This document shows, piece after piece, positions 10,728 through 20,644 of a stretch of DNA of 64,000 bases (position 1 is the stretch's first letter; every line of letters starts with the position of its first letter). Location of the stretch: the NCBI GenBank assembly GCA_964036195.1, contig OZ038459.1, positions 18,907,206 to 18,971,205 on the forward strand, given 5' to 3'. A program made the position numbers and the translations under genes. This DNA is from Sphaerolaimus hirsutus (lineage: Eukaryota; Nematoda; Chromadorea; Monhysterida; Sphaerolaimidae). The notes beneath the pieces are model-generated. The model was not told the origin of the DNA and did not search any database. It saw only the letters and a list, made by a program, of their open reading frames with translations.

Positions 10728-13700
10728 CTACATCGGCAAAGTCTGATCCAATTCGCCACAGTTAGATTTCCATTCTCTCATGTTCATTTTCACTTGATTG
10801 AACAATTCTTTTGTCTTCTGATAAACATTCTTTCCTCCATCAGCGTCGTCCACACTCATCACCAAATTGTCAACATAGAGACTCTGTCCCACTTTTCTTG
10901 CAAACTCTGTGTCTATGTGCTGTAAGTGATATTGTATGGCTGCTGCCAACAGCCATGGACTTGAATTGACTCCAAATGGCATTCGAACAAATCGATACAC
11001 TTGCAAATTGTTTTCCATGCTCAATACTGTTGGGTCTTTGAACCACCAGAATCTGGTCAAATCCCTATCTGGTTCTTGCAGCACGACTTGTAAAAATGCC
11101 TTTTCGATATCCGCCACCAATGCTGTTTCTCCAGCTCTAAATCTGATCAGTATTCCAATTAAATCTGGCAAAACTACTGGTCCTTTGTGTAAACAGTCAT
11201 TTAAACTCAGAGCTCCCTTGACGCTAGCTGACGCGTCATACACAATTCTGAGTTTTGTTGTTGTTTTTCCGGGTGTCTCAACTGGTTGCAAAGGTAAGTA
11301 ATGTTTCTGGTTTGCATTTTCTTCCCCATAAACTGGTTCAATGACTCCCTTCATTACTTGTTCACTCATTACGTCATGCATTTTCTCTATCAATTTTATC
11401 CCTGTTTCTGATTTTTTACATTTCTGAAGTAGTGATTTTAGTCTTTGTAGTGCCATTGCTTTGTTTTCCGGTAGTTGCGTGATACAGTCTTTTTTAGGCC
11501 ATTGCACATTGATTCTACCTTCTTCATCTTTGAAAGTTGTCAATTCGAAGTGTAACTTTGCTCGGTCATCATCACTTGCTCGCGGATCATCATTTATCCC
11601 TATTGTCTCAAGCGCCCAGAATTCTTGCATTGCTGGAATTTGCACATGTTCACTTTCTGATGACTCAACTGTCAGCTCATACGCTCCGCTCAAAACTGGA
11701 TTCATGCTCGTCAACACACAATTTGTATCTGCTGCGAAAGAGTCTTTCCCATTTACTATGTATCCAAATGCCGTTTTTATGACTTTCATTCCCGAAGGAA
11801 GTGTCACCACTTGGCTGTTGTCCATGAAATCCCACATGTGATCTTGTCCTAAAACCATATCAGGACAAATATTTTTTCCCGTTGATTTCAATTGGTCTCC
11901 AAACTGTTTCTGGGGTTCAGGACCCCATTTCTCTTGCAAGAATGCCATGTCCTTCTTCGATATTTCATGATGTGGTTTGATCGTTGCCAATTGTTCCACT
12001 GCATACACTTCAATTAATTTTTCTTGTTTTTCTCTCGTTTCCAATAACACCTCTGTTAACATAGCTTGCACTGACAATTGTTTTTCTGATCTGAATGTGT
12101 TTAGTCTCATTTTCAAAAATGCTTTCGGTTGAAGTTTCAAATCCTTTGCCATCTTGTTGCTGATAAAAGTCCTCTGTGCCCCTCCATCGATGAATATTTG
12201 AATTTCTGTTTCTCTTTGTTCTCTTGGATTTCTTGCAATTACATTAGCTGTTGACATTCTCACTGAACTCACTGTAGCCTCACTCTGGCACTGTTCAATT
12301 GGTTGATCTGTCTCTGTTGGTGGGTATGTACTATTAAAGAACACTCTGCTTCCCCGACCATCTCCCTGTCGAACATCTGCGGTGGACCAGGCCGCCCTTG
12401 CGTCCCGTGCGGTGGACCAGGCCGCCCTTGCGTCCCGTGCGGTGGACCAGGCCGCCCTTGCGTCCCGTGCGGTGGACCAGGCCGCCCTTGCGTCCCGTTC
12501 GACAGGAGGATAATCGGTGTCCACAGACTGCCCAATAAGTTCCACACCCACCTCCACTTGTTCTTCACTGTTGTCATCGTCTTGTGAGACTACAGTCATA
12601 GTAGAATGTTGTACTCGTAGTGTTGTATTTTCTCCGCTCCTGGCATTTCCCTGATTATTTTGATTGTCTGGAAACTGTTTTCTACACATTGCTGAGTGGT
12701 GTCCATTCATTTTGCAATAAAAACACCTCAAATTCGCTTTACATTCTTTGGCCAAATGTTTCTGACCTGTGCATTTGAAACACTTCTGCACGTCACTCTG
12801 GGCCAGCTGAATCCTTCTCTCATTTGCCGTGCAATATTTGTCACACTCTGTTGAGTAGTGCTTTCCGTCACAGAATGCACATTTTGGTTCTCTTCTACTT
12901 TCTGTAGTTGAATTCGTTGTTGCCAAAGCATTCATGGTTGATTGTTTTTGCTGTGTTTTGACATTTTTCTCTTGATAACGGGATCCTCTCTTTTCATGAT
13001 ACGCTGCATTTTCAGTTGTAGCACTGGAACTCGGAGGATCACATGTTTCTCTTCTCTGTTCAATGACAATTTCCAATTTCTCCATTAATGTCTCCATTGT
13101 CCAATCAGAATTGTCTCCTCTGATCCGAATCATGTCCAGCATGACATTTGATGGGATTTTTCCGCGCACCATTTCGATGGTTGGTAAATTGTCCATGTCT
13201 TCACCTTGTGATTTTAATTGATGCATTATGGCTTGTGCATCAATGAAAAAACCTGATAGACTTTTATAATTGCCCTTGGGGTTCTGGATTTGTTGTAAAT
13301 TTGCATATAGCTGTCTCTTTATATCTTTTGGCCGGCCGTAATTCTTTTTGAGCATCGCTATAGCTTGTGTATAGTTTTCTGTCGTCACTCTGAGTCCCTT
13401 TATCAAATCAAAGGCTTCTCCCTCCACATATTTGCGCAGGTATGTGAATTTTTGTATGGAGTCCAATGAAGTGTCTCTGTGTATGTGATTGTTGAATGCC
13501 TCCCACCACGCGTCCCATTGGATGGAATCACCGTGGTACGGTTCCAGTTCCAATGTGGGCAATTTACATCTTTTTGGCTGTGTTCTGGTCGTGGTCGTTG
13601 AACAACTTGGATTGGTCAATAGATTTATTTCTGCTGGGGCCGAGGTCATCGGTCGATTTGTTGGACGTCCACTTGTTTTGTCAATGTATTCTTCCAAGTC

Positions 13701-15140
13701 TGTGATTGCAGCTTGTATCACCACCATATGTTCCTCCAGAAGTTGAACTAATGCAAAATGCCCCTCAGATGTGTTGAGTGTTTGGGCCCACAAATCTTCT
13801 TCTTGCTGAGCGGCTACTTTTGCTGAGTCGTCTTCTGGATGCTCTTCTGACCAGATTTTCAACTGGTTCATTATTTGCTGCCACTCTGCTTCCACATTCA
13901 AAAGCTTCTCTCTGTGATTGTGAAGTTTATTGCTCAATGTGATCATGTCCATTCTTGCTTTCTTCGCTCGGTGCACATTCGCTTCCGTATTTTCGTCCGG
14001 GTTGGGTTGAAATTGTGGTACTGGCTCTGTCAATGTGTGTCTTGCATTGATTTTGTACAGTGCCAACACCTGTCTCAATCTACCTGATCCTGCCCGCTGC
14101 GCCATGTTTCCAACCGCTTGTCTCTGCACTACTGGGGACACGGTCACCTCCAGTTCAGTCTGTACTTCCCCGACCGTAACATCACTTATTTTTGAATTCG
14201 AAACTTCACCACTCAAAAGTCTGTCCAAACTATACTCAGAAAATACCAAAAACTGCTCATCACAATGCGGCGTCAAACTACCACAGCGCATGCATGAAAA
14301 ACTACCGTGCCTTATGCCAGAATAGTACTTGAAAAACTGCCACGCATAATTGTCAGACACTGAAGAATACCTAGAATCCCTATACTCGTTACTGAAACCT
14401 ATGCGAACTTTGCAACAAAAGTCGTGCGCGCGCCAAACACTGAACAAAGCATTCGCCTCCAAATTGCAAAAATCCCAAATGTCCAAAACAGGAAGTTCCA
14501 AAAAACACAAATTAGACTCAAAAGCCACTTTTTTACCCAAAACTGTCCCATCACTCATCTGCAACTCAGCCCGTTCCTTGTTGATCGTTTTCACAGCCCG
14601 TTTCGTTCTCCTCACTTTGTTCCTCTTCTTTTGACTCTTGTTGACCGTCGCAGGTGGATCCGACGGAGCCTCGAGTTGTTGTCGCACGCCAAGCCACACC
14701 GCCATGGAGTAAAGTCCGTCGAGAAACCATTCCGCCAGTCCGATCGCCAAAGTCCAAAATCCGCCATTAATTAACGACGACTGGCCATTCGAAGTGTCAA
14801 ATTTGCTGCTGCCGGAAATACACTTTCTAGTCGCCCACTGCCACTGTGTCGAAGTGCCCAGACGCCCGTAGAGCCGGATTTTAATTGGTAGGTTCGTTTT
14901 TTGCTTGCGGAATTTTCTAGTTCTGTTTTTCCACTGTCCATAACAATAGGCTGCCAAATGGGCATTGTTCAGACTTTTGTTAGCCGAAATTGGGTTGAAT
15001 TTGTGGTGGTTGACAATGTAATTAGCTCCATACTGGTTGGGGTGTAATTTTTGACTGTAGGATCGATTTATTTCACTCGAAGTTGCATAGAACGCAACTT
15101 CTACGCACAGACTCCACACCACAATGTTTAGTAGCTTCAT
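10728..15140 (-). CDS. LTR leader + gag + protease + reverse transcriptase (BEL/Pao)
   Basis: A 1470-codon frame. Residues 1-345 lie in the 5' LTR. Met346 spans the LTR/primer-binding-site junction (14105-14103) and is the likely conventional gag start. Gag then shows a DUF1759 region (about 13150-13560), three CCHC-like knuckles (about 12690-12880; for example CFKCTGQKHLAKEC) and a 4 x 10-residue tandem repeat. The protease (DUF1758/A17) has FIDGGAQRTFI, that is, DGG where many relatives have D[ST]G. RT has the VADIEKAFLQV motif A; its catalytic box reads YVDN rather than YVDD. The frame stops at 10728 just after RT motif C. Homologous sequence continues in another frame, so pol is broken by a one-base shift. 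Confidence 0.88.
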   Translation of the reverse strand: MKLLNIVVWSLCVEVAFYATSSEINRSYSQKLHPNQYGANYIVNHHKFNPISANKSLNNAHLAAYCYGQWKNRTRKFRKQKTNLPIKIRLYGRLGTSTQWQWATRKCISGSSKFDTSNGQSSLINGGFWTLAIGLAEWFLDGLYSMAVWLGVRQQLEAPSDPPATVNKSQKKRNKVRRTKRAVKTINKERAELQMSDGTVLGKKVAFESNLCFLELPVLDIWDFCNLEANALFSVWRAHDFCCKVRIGFSNEYRDSRYSSVSDNYAWQFFKYYSGIRHGSFSCMRCGSLTPHCDEQFLVFSEYSLDRLLSGEVSNSKISDVTVGEVQTELEVTVSPVVQRQAVGNMAQRAGSGRLRQVLALYKINARHTLTEPVPQFQPNPDENTEANVHRAKKARMDMITLSNKLHNHREKLLNVEAEWQQIMNQLKIWSEEHPEDDSAKVAAQQEEDLWAQTLNTSEGHFALVQLLEEHMVVIQAAITDLEEYIDKTSGRPTNRPMTSAPAEINLLTNPSCSTTTTRTQPKRCKLPTLELEPYHGDSIQWDAWWEAFNNHIHRDTSLDSIQKFTYLRKYVEGEAFDLIKGLRVTTENYTQAIAMLKKNYGRPKDIKRQLYANLQQIQNPKGNYKSLSGFFIDAQAIMHQLKSQGEDMDNLPTIEMVRGKIPSNVMLDMIRIRGDNSDWTMETLMEKLEIVIEQRRETCDPPSSSATTENAAYHEKRGSRYQEKNVKTQQKQSTMNALATTNSTTESRREPKCAFCDGKHYSTECDKYCTANERRIQLAQSDVQKCFKCTGQKHLAKECKANLRCFYCKMNGHHSAMCRKQFPDNQNNQGNARSGENTTLRVQHSTMTVVSQDDDNSEEQVEVGVELIGQSVDTDYPPVERDARAAWSTARDARAAWSTARDARAAWSTARDARAAWSTADVRQGDGRGSRVFFNSTYPPTETDQPIEQCQSEATVSSVRMSTANVIARNPREQRETEIQIFIDGGAQRTFISNKMAKDLKLQPKAFLKMRLNTFRSEKQLSVQAMLTEVLLETREKQEKLIEVYAVEQLATIKPHHEISKKDMAFLQEKWGPEPQKQFGDQLKSTGKNICPDMVLGQDHMWDFMDNSQVVTLPSGMKVIKTAFGYIVNGKDSFAADTNCVLTSMNPVLSGAYELTVESSESEHVQIPAMQEFWALETIGINDDPRASDDDRAKLHFELTTFKDEEGRINVQWPKKDCITQLPENKAMALQRLKSLLQKCKKSETGIKLIEKMHDVMSEQVMKGVIEPVYGEENANQKHYLPLQPVETPGKTTTKLRIVYDASASVKGALSLNDCLHKGPVVLPDLIGILIRFRAGETALVADIEKAFLQVVLQEPDRDLTRFWWFKDPTVLSMENNLQVYRFVRMPFGVNSSPWLLAAAIQYHLQHIDTEFARKVGQSLYVDNLVMSVDDADGGKNVYQKTKELFNQVKMNMREWKSNCGELDQTLPM
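12379..12498. repeat. In-frame 30-bp tandem repeat (4 copies) in gag
   Basis: Four identical 30-bp units encode RDARAAWSTA four times, between the zinc knuckles and the protease. Identity between the units points to very recent expansion, or to an assembly-sensitive region. Confidence 0.9.
14087..14104 (-). promoter_or_regulatory. Primer-binding site
   Basis: The first interior bases in element orientation are TGGCGCAGCGGGCAGGAT. This begins with the TGG complementary to a tRNA CCA end, directly after the LTR terminal CA. The priming tRNA is not identified. The gag ATG overlaps it: A is the last LTR base and TG the first PBS bases. Confidence 0.75.
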
Positions 15141-15352
15141 TTGTTAATCTTTCACTTTCCACACCAAAACACACACTAAACTCAAACTTCTTCATAATTT
15201 TCCTACCAAAACAAATGCCCTTTTGCTTTACATCAAGATCAAAGGTTATCAGATCACTTAAAATACAAAGCTGCGTAAATCCTATTTTTTATAACAGTAA
15301 ACATGAATCACGTATAAAAATTGTTGTTTTTTACGGTAATAATTAAAAACTA

Positions 15353-15509
15353 TTGACATTAAACAATCACTTGACATTTTACATTCAGTTGACATTTTAC
15401 ATATCACTTGACATTTTACATTCAGTTGACATTTTACATATCACTTGACATTTTACTTCAGTTGACATTTTACATTAGTTTGACATTACCCATAGTTGAC
15501 ATTTTACAC
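15353..15509 (-). repeat. TGTAAAATGTCAA array in the 5' LTR
   Basis: About eight copies of TGTAAAATGTCAA, spaced by CTGAA or GTGATA. The same array is at 5338-5494 in the 3' LTR. The unit is the same word that builds the interior of MITE family A. Confidence 0.8.
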
Positions 15510-15583
15510 ATTTTAACTGAAAAAAAAAAAATAACACGAAAAACTAGATAAAAAAACAAATTACCGCTTTTGTTACTTGATTA

Positions 15584-15591
15584 TTTATATA
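15584..15591 (-). promoter_or_regulatory. LTR TATA box
   Basis: TATATAAA in element orientation, about 440 bp upstream of the LTR ORF start at 15140. Transcription from about 30 bp downstream would put the whole leader ORF in the R/U5 part of the RNA. Inferred from sequence only. Confidence 0.45.
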
Positions 15592-15782
15592 AAAAATCAA
15601 TTATCGAAATTTCTGACGAAATACACATGTATAACAATAGCACCAAAAAAAAACGTTTGCGTAATAAAAACAAATACTTATAAGTTTCAGCAGAATATCT
15701 ATATATATACATCAATATGTCAATTATACAAATTTTAATTAACTAAAATTCTAATTATTTTTGCCAGAATGGTGATATTGTG

Positions 15783-15944
15783 TCCCCACACCCTAGTTGA
15801 CATCGACACCAAATGTCAACTGGTGCCGATCCCAATTCAAAGCTCGCTGACGGGTGAACGAACGACGTTCAAACGCAATCTTTGAATAAAGAACGGAACC
15901 AGTTGACATTTGGTGTCGATGTCAACTATCGTGTGTGGGGCCAT
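15783..15944. mobile_element. MITE family G copy, left end at the BEL/Pao insertion
   Basis: Inverted ends CCCACACGCTAGTTGACATC-like (here with CCCTAG) enclose two TGTCAACTGGT/ACCAGTTGACA blocks. Other copies are at 24757-24918, 47504-47658 and 44472-44700. The BEL/Pao element sits at its left border, and the first bases of the MITE (CCCCACACCCTA) also appear on the far side of the retroelement at 4079-4090. Confidence 0.7.
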
Positions 15945-15956
15945 TGTGCCGTGAAT

Positions 15957-16262
15957 CAGAGTTGTTAAAAGTACTGAACTTTTTCGTAAACTGAACTTGA
16001 AGTAAACGTAAACGTAAAGTATTTTCTTTTTACTTACACCTGAGTACAGAAAACGTAAAGTAATTTTTTTCTTCACTTTTATTCTGCGTAAAAGGTGAGT
16101 ATACGTAAATACCAGTATTTTTACTCAGGGAAAACGTAAAAGCGAGTATTTTTTTTAAAAGTACGCGAGTGAGTACCGGTATTTTTCAGGAGGAAACGTA
16201 TTTACGCAGTACTGGAGTATACGTATTTGTCGAGTAAACGTAAATACGTTTTAACAACTATG
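15957..16262. mobile_element. hAT-like MITE family D copy (short)
   Basis: Ends CAGAGTTGTTAAAAGTAC and GTTTTAACAACTATG. The interior is dominated by GTAAACGTAAAGTA words. Flanking 8-mers CCGTGAAT and CAGCGAAT are similar but not identical. Related to 19829-20636 and 59584-60333. Confidence 0.65.
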
Positions 16263-17096
16263 CAGCGAATGGGACCACTCCCGGGCCCGGCCAAGGGCGG
16301 AATATGGCCCCGCGTGCACTCGTCCGCGGTCGAGATTTCGGAAACTGGTAAACTATGCTTTCGATGCACTCGAGTTTACCGGACTAAGGAATCCGTCAAC
16401 TTGTTGACGGAGATCGAAAATGATTCATCCAAGTGAACTCGATTGTCAAACCTAAAAATCCAACATCGACACATATTTTCACACTGAACACAAAAGACGG
16501 CGCAAACCCAAATCCCCCCCCCCTCCAAATTCCCACACTGCCATCTCGCATGTCAATCAAACGCTGAACAGCGCTCGCAATAGTGATAAGCCGCTTTATA
16601 GGCTAACGCTAACAGCTGCCTGGGGAACAAATGGGGCGTGAACCCAAGAGAATGTCGTATCTTCCCATGCGACACTTGATGTGCCGCTGAAATTGCCGCA
16701 CTTAAAAGTACAGTTCTGCAGATAGCGTTTGAAACAAAACGTTTCCGGTGATCGATTTTCTTTTTCTCTAAATTTTCAATGTACGAGATTGGCAAGTACT
16801 CAGCAAAAATGGTAAATTTTCTGAAAGTACACATTGTTTGGGTTGTGTGGGAAGAGGCGTTTTTACATCATTGAATTTCTGAAAATTCTCCATATAGATC
16901 AAAACTTTACTGTGTTATTTCAAACCCCCACTGCAAAAAACATTCTGGAAATATAAATTTTTTTGTCAATTTATTTTGTGACAGTGTTTTTTATTCGATG
17001 TGATGCAGGGCTCTGAACTCCATTCATGGAGATCTGCTGTCGATATTCGATACAACAAATCGTCCAAACCCCGCCGAAATGATATAATATGCCCCT
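16263..17096. other. No gene recognised
   Basis: Mixed-composition unique sequence. Short open frames at 16227-16436 (+) and 16553-16834 (-) have no motifs or splice context. Confidence 0.4.
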
Positions 17097-17405
17097 ACTA
17101 GTGATGGAAAAAGCGCCAGGATTTTTGTGCCAAGTGCCAAAAGCGTCATGGCGCTCTTACGAATCCAAGCGCCAGCGCCAGAAGCGCCATGGCGTTTTTC
17201 ACTTTGGTGCTAGCATCAAGCGCCCGCGCCAGGCGTCCTGTTCATGGCGCCACAGAAAAACAGCCATGACGCTTTGCATTCGTGTGGCGCCAAGCGCCAA
17301 TGGTGCCACGTCAAAACAGTGACGAGCGCCAAAGGCGCCATGGCGCCTTTTCATTTGGCGCTATCGCCAAGCGCCAGCGCCATGGCGCTTTTTCGTCACT
17401 AGTAC
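17097..17405. mobile_element. MITE family J copy (GGCGCC-palindrome type)
   Basis: Ends CTAGTGATGGAAAAAGCGCC and GGCGCTTTTTCGTCACTAG. The interior is a dense run of AAGCGCCATGGCGC-type overlapping palindromes, which opens several meaningless frames. Related copies are at 25976-26203 and around 57175-58682. Confidence 0.75.
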
Positions 17406-17854
17406 CCACCGAGCAGCGGAACACACGAATTTCTGCAGCCTGCATCGCACAGCTTATGCGAATGGCGCGTACTTTTCCCAGCCGCAAAAGTTCACAATGG
17501 GATTTTCGCATGGTTTTTTGGTGGAACCTGGAAGCATGAAACACCCACGCAAAAGACGACTACAAATAAGTTTTGTTTTAAGAATGCATGGGAAGTAAAT
17601 AATGTGCCCCATAGCCGCCTAGCTGAAATAAACAATACGCCCCGGCCATAGAATATGGCACAGATAAATTGACTTGTGCCGCTGTGACGTCATAAAAGTC
17701 AGACATGAATACCAGAATACCACGATGAACAGAGGATTTTGCCAAGACAGACGTGAAAGCCAAGGGGTTGTGAGTAAATCTACTCAAAATTGACAACATT
17801 TTTTTCTTCCGTTTACGTAGTCGTTGCATACCTGGCAAAAAACCCGTATACTTT
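17406..17854. other. No gene recognised
   Basis: Unique sequence with short random frames only. Confidence 0.4.
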
Positions 17855-17975
17855 CTAATAGAACGGCATACCTCCAATATAACGGCACCTCCAACATAAC
17901 GGCAGGTTTTTCCAGCTTTCTACACCCACGAAAACAATAGAACTGTGCTCTTCTACTAGAAGAAATACGGTATAT
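17855..17975. repeat. Family K repeat fragment
   Basis: TAATAGAACGGCATACCTCCAA-type words ending in AGAAGAAATACGGTA. Confidence 0.6.
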
Positions 17976-18411
17976 TTCATGGAAAAATAAAATATTCAGA
18001 GAAAATCGAGTAAAGCTCCAGGCGGCACAGAATGTTCACACCACAAAAACCTGTCCATCTTATATCCACCTTAAATATCAGAATCAACAAAAAACCGACT
18101 ACCGCGTCTGAAAAGAAGCAGCTATGAATTTAGGTACATTTTTGGAGAAACGGCAAAAAAGTAGGTTCGCAAAGAATGAAGCTAAATAAGTATTATATAA
18201 TACATCCACACAACTGGAGGAACTATAGCCGGGGGAAAATGCTCAAAATTCACCGTCTAAAAAGATTTGGGCAGCTGAGCAATGGCGGTATGAAAGCAGG
18301 CGGCCGCTAGGCATTAAAAAAAGAAAGTACAGCCCATTATTTCAGCAGTGTTTGAGCCGAAGGTACAGGCCTGCGTAGTATACAGATGCAGTTGTAGAGG
18401 GATTTATATCT
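17976..18411. other. No gene recognised
   Basis: Nothing supportable seen in this stretch. Confidence 0.4.
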
Positions 18412-18793
18412 ACCGTATACCCTCGAATTTGATTTGATTCGAATACACCATTTGATTTACACCCCCCCCCCCACCTCGAAATACGCCACGTTGAAATGGT
18501 TTCGCACTGGAACCAGTTCCGCAAGTGGCAAAGTACTTTACTCTTTACTCTTAACCTTACTCTTTACTAGTGGCATCTCACAGCACAGACCAATGAAGTT
18601 TTGTAAAATTAAATGCATTTAGATGTATACAAACATAATAGCCATTTTACCGACCCCAATTGATGAATAATTCTTGATCTCAACTCTTGTTGCAAATTGT
18701 TCCACAATGGATTTCTGACACTTACCCCGCCCATTTTCTCTCATCAAATCGATGAAAAATGCACCCGGGGGAGCTATTCGAGGGAATACGGTA
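18412..18793. mobile_element. Family F element with nested fragment
   Basis: Ends TACCGTATACCCTCGAATT and ATTCGAGGGAATACGGTA face each other. A CAGTTCCGCAAGTGGCAAAGTA fragment, like the outer element at 61062-61515, lies inside. Confidence 0.6.
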
Positions 18794-19820
18794 ACTAGGC
18801 GTATTACTATTTACAAATGTACACACACGCACCAACCCGAGGTTTAGAGATTGCACGGTAGTAAATATGTAATGTACATAAACATGTTTATGCAATTGTT
18901 AGAGCTCATGGCTTACTCATGTTTCCACGCAGGGATGCTCAAGAACATTTGGTAAAACATTCGAGTTTTTAAAACGACTGGAAAAATTCATCTAGGTAAA
19001 TATGTATGCGACAGCCCACAATGTATCTTTTTGGATACGAAATAGTTCGGAAACTAGCATATTAAAAATGTTTTTTTTACCTTGCAAAATGTACCATTTT
19101 AGCTAGCCATATTCATGTCAAGCGGCACACAAAAAAGAAGTCAATAATGAAGTGATGCAAATATGCTGCAAAATTACTAATATTCCATGAACACATAAGG
19201 TGGTCCAGAACAAAATAAAAAATAATGACACAAAAATGTCATCACTAAGAACACAGCTGGCTCAAATAATGGACCCATATTAAGATTAGAGCGAATCCAA
19301 ATTCAAAGAAAGTGGGCGTTCATGGTGAAGCCATGCATGCCGGTGTGCATCCAAACGGAAAATCGGGGTGTGAATAAAAATCGATGTCATAGTGACCGCG
19401 GAAAATGAATATCCAGCTATGGGAGAAATGTGTCAGGTAAATATTTTACTTTGTTGACATCTCAATGGTGTTAGGGGGACCATGTCACATTTGAGGCCTG
19501 TATTTATTTCTAAGTGGATAAGTCCAAAAAGTTGCTTTCGAGCAAATTGTCTTTGGGAAAATCAGTCTTAGACTTTATCGACTTTAGACTTAGAATTTAG
19601 AAATCAGTGTCCACAATGAACTTATCGCTTTTTCTGGATACAGCATGGAGATATCGACTCCTTGATGGTTTTTTAGAGATGTTTTCTAATTGTTCCAAAG
19701 TGTCACGTGTGACCCAAAAAGAGGCTAACTGACATTGAATTTTTTAGGAAAATAGTGGAAAACCTGCGGGACCAATTCAGACGAAGTTTCCTGAGCTAAC
19801 TTTATTTTCGAAATTTCGAA
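18794..19820. other. No gene recognised
   Basis: AT-rich sequence with no long frame, repeat end or RNA gene recognised. Confidence 0.4.
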
Positions 19821-19828
19821 GTGATAGA

Positions 19829-20636
19829 CAGAGTTGCGAAAGTGTATTTACACTTACCCGAAATACCCGGGTGAATGGGTATTTATATTTACACTTACCC
19901 GAAATACCCGGGTGAATGGGTATTTATATTTACACTTACACTTACACTTTCATAAAATACCCATACACTTTTTTTACACTTTCCTGAGCAAAATACCCGG
20001 GTACAGAAAGGTTATTTTTTTCTTTCAGATGGCCCTGTTTTATGCTTTTGAGAAAGCATAAAATAGGGTCATGTACAAAAAATAACTGCACAGTGCACAC
20101 ATGCAGTTATGCATTGAATGTAGAAGATATGGCAAATGTACAAACTGGCTTTTGATCTCCAACCTTTGATCAGTACTCATGGTATTCTACAGTTTCATCA
20201 TACTTTTGTAAAAAGGACAAGATCAATGGAAATTCACCAGTTGGACACAAAGTCAACTGGCTTTTGCATTGACATTTCCAATCTTGCATTTAAACAGTGT
20301 GTATCGCATTGCTCAATCAGTAAATTTCAACACTGAAAAAGTGCCATTATTAGTGAACTTCATACCACTACAGTATTTGCTACATTCTGAAATGTTTCAT
20401 AAAAGGCAGTAGAATGTGAAATGATGCATAAAAATATATTGATCTGAAGGTGAAAACAGTGGTGTATTGCTCAAACAAACAAACAGCTCAACTGTGAGAG
20501 CTCTTTCTAAAATTTTTTTTTTACACTTTCCTAGGTATTTTTAAAATACCTTACACTTTTGGTATCCATACTCAAAATTTGGAAAGTGTATTTACACTTA
20601 CACTTTCCAAAAATACCGGTATTTTTAACAACTCTG
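19829..20636. mobile_element. hAT-like element family D, 808 bp
   Basis: Ends CAGAGTTGCGAAAGTG and TTTTTAACAACTCTG, with a perfect 8-bp target duplication GTGATAGA (19821-19828 and 20637-20644). Subterminal TTACCCGAAATACCCGGG repeats are present. No transposase is seen, so it is non-autonomous. Confidence 0.85.
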
Positions 20637-20644
20637 GTGATAGA

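Larger units (their letters stand above)
4091..15777 (-). mobile_element. BEL/Pao LTR retrotransposon with env-like gene (Belpaoviridae-type)
   Basis: Two LTRs of about 1.67 kb that differ at very few sites flank an 8.3 kb interior. On the minus strand the order is LTR, primer-binding site, gag with zinc knuckles, aspartic protease, RT, RNase H, integrase, env-like frame, polypurine tract, LTR. This order and the protein families (DUF1759, DUF1758, A17, DUF5641) are diagnostic of BEL/Pao. High LTR identity implies a recent insertion. A one-base frame break in pol near 10726-10765 separates the two large frames. The flanks share an unusual 24-bp direct repeat (4067-4090 and 15772-15795) instead of the usual 4-6 bp duplication. 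Confidence 0.93.
14105..15777 (-). repeat. 5' LTR of the BEL/Pao element
   Basis: Matches the 3' LTR throughout except its outer end, which reads TATCACCATTC instead of TGTCGCCATTC. In element orientation it holds a TATATAAA box (15584-15591), an AATAAA signal (15067-15072), a tandem array of TGTAAAATGTCAA words and a long open frame starting at 15140. Confidence 0.92.

Noticed and set aside
10726-10765. Programmed ribosomal frameshift in pol
   Set aside because: No X XXY YYZ heptamer or known +1 site is visible at the break; a simple indel or sequence error is more likely, though other copies should be checked.
12379-12498. CRISPR-like regular repeats
   Set aside because: The 30-bp units abut without spacers, are in frame in gag, and the genome is eukaryotic.
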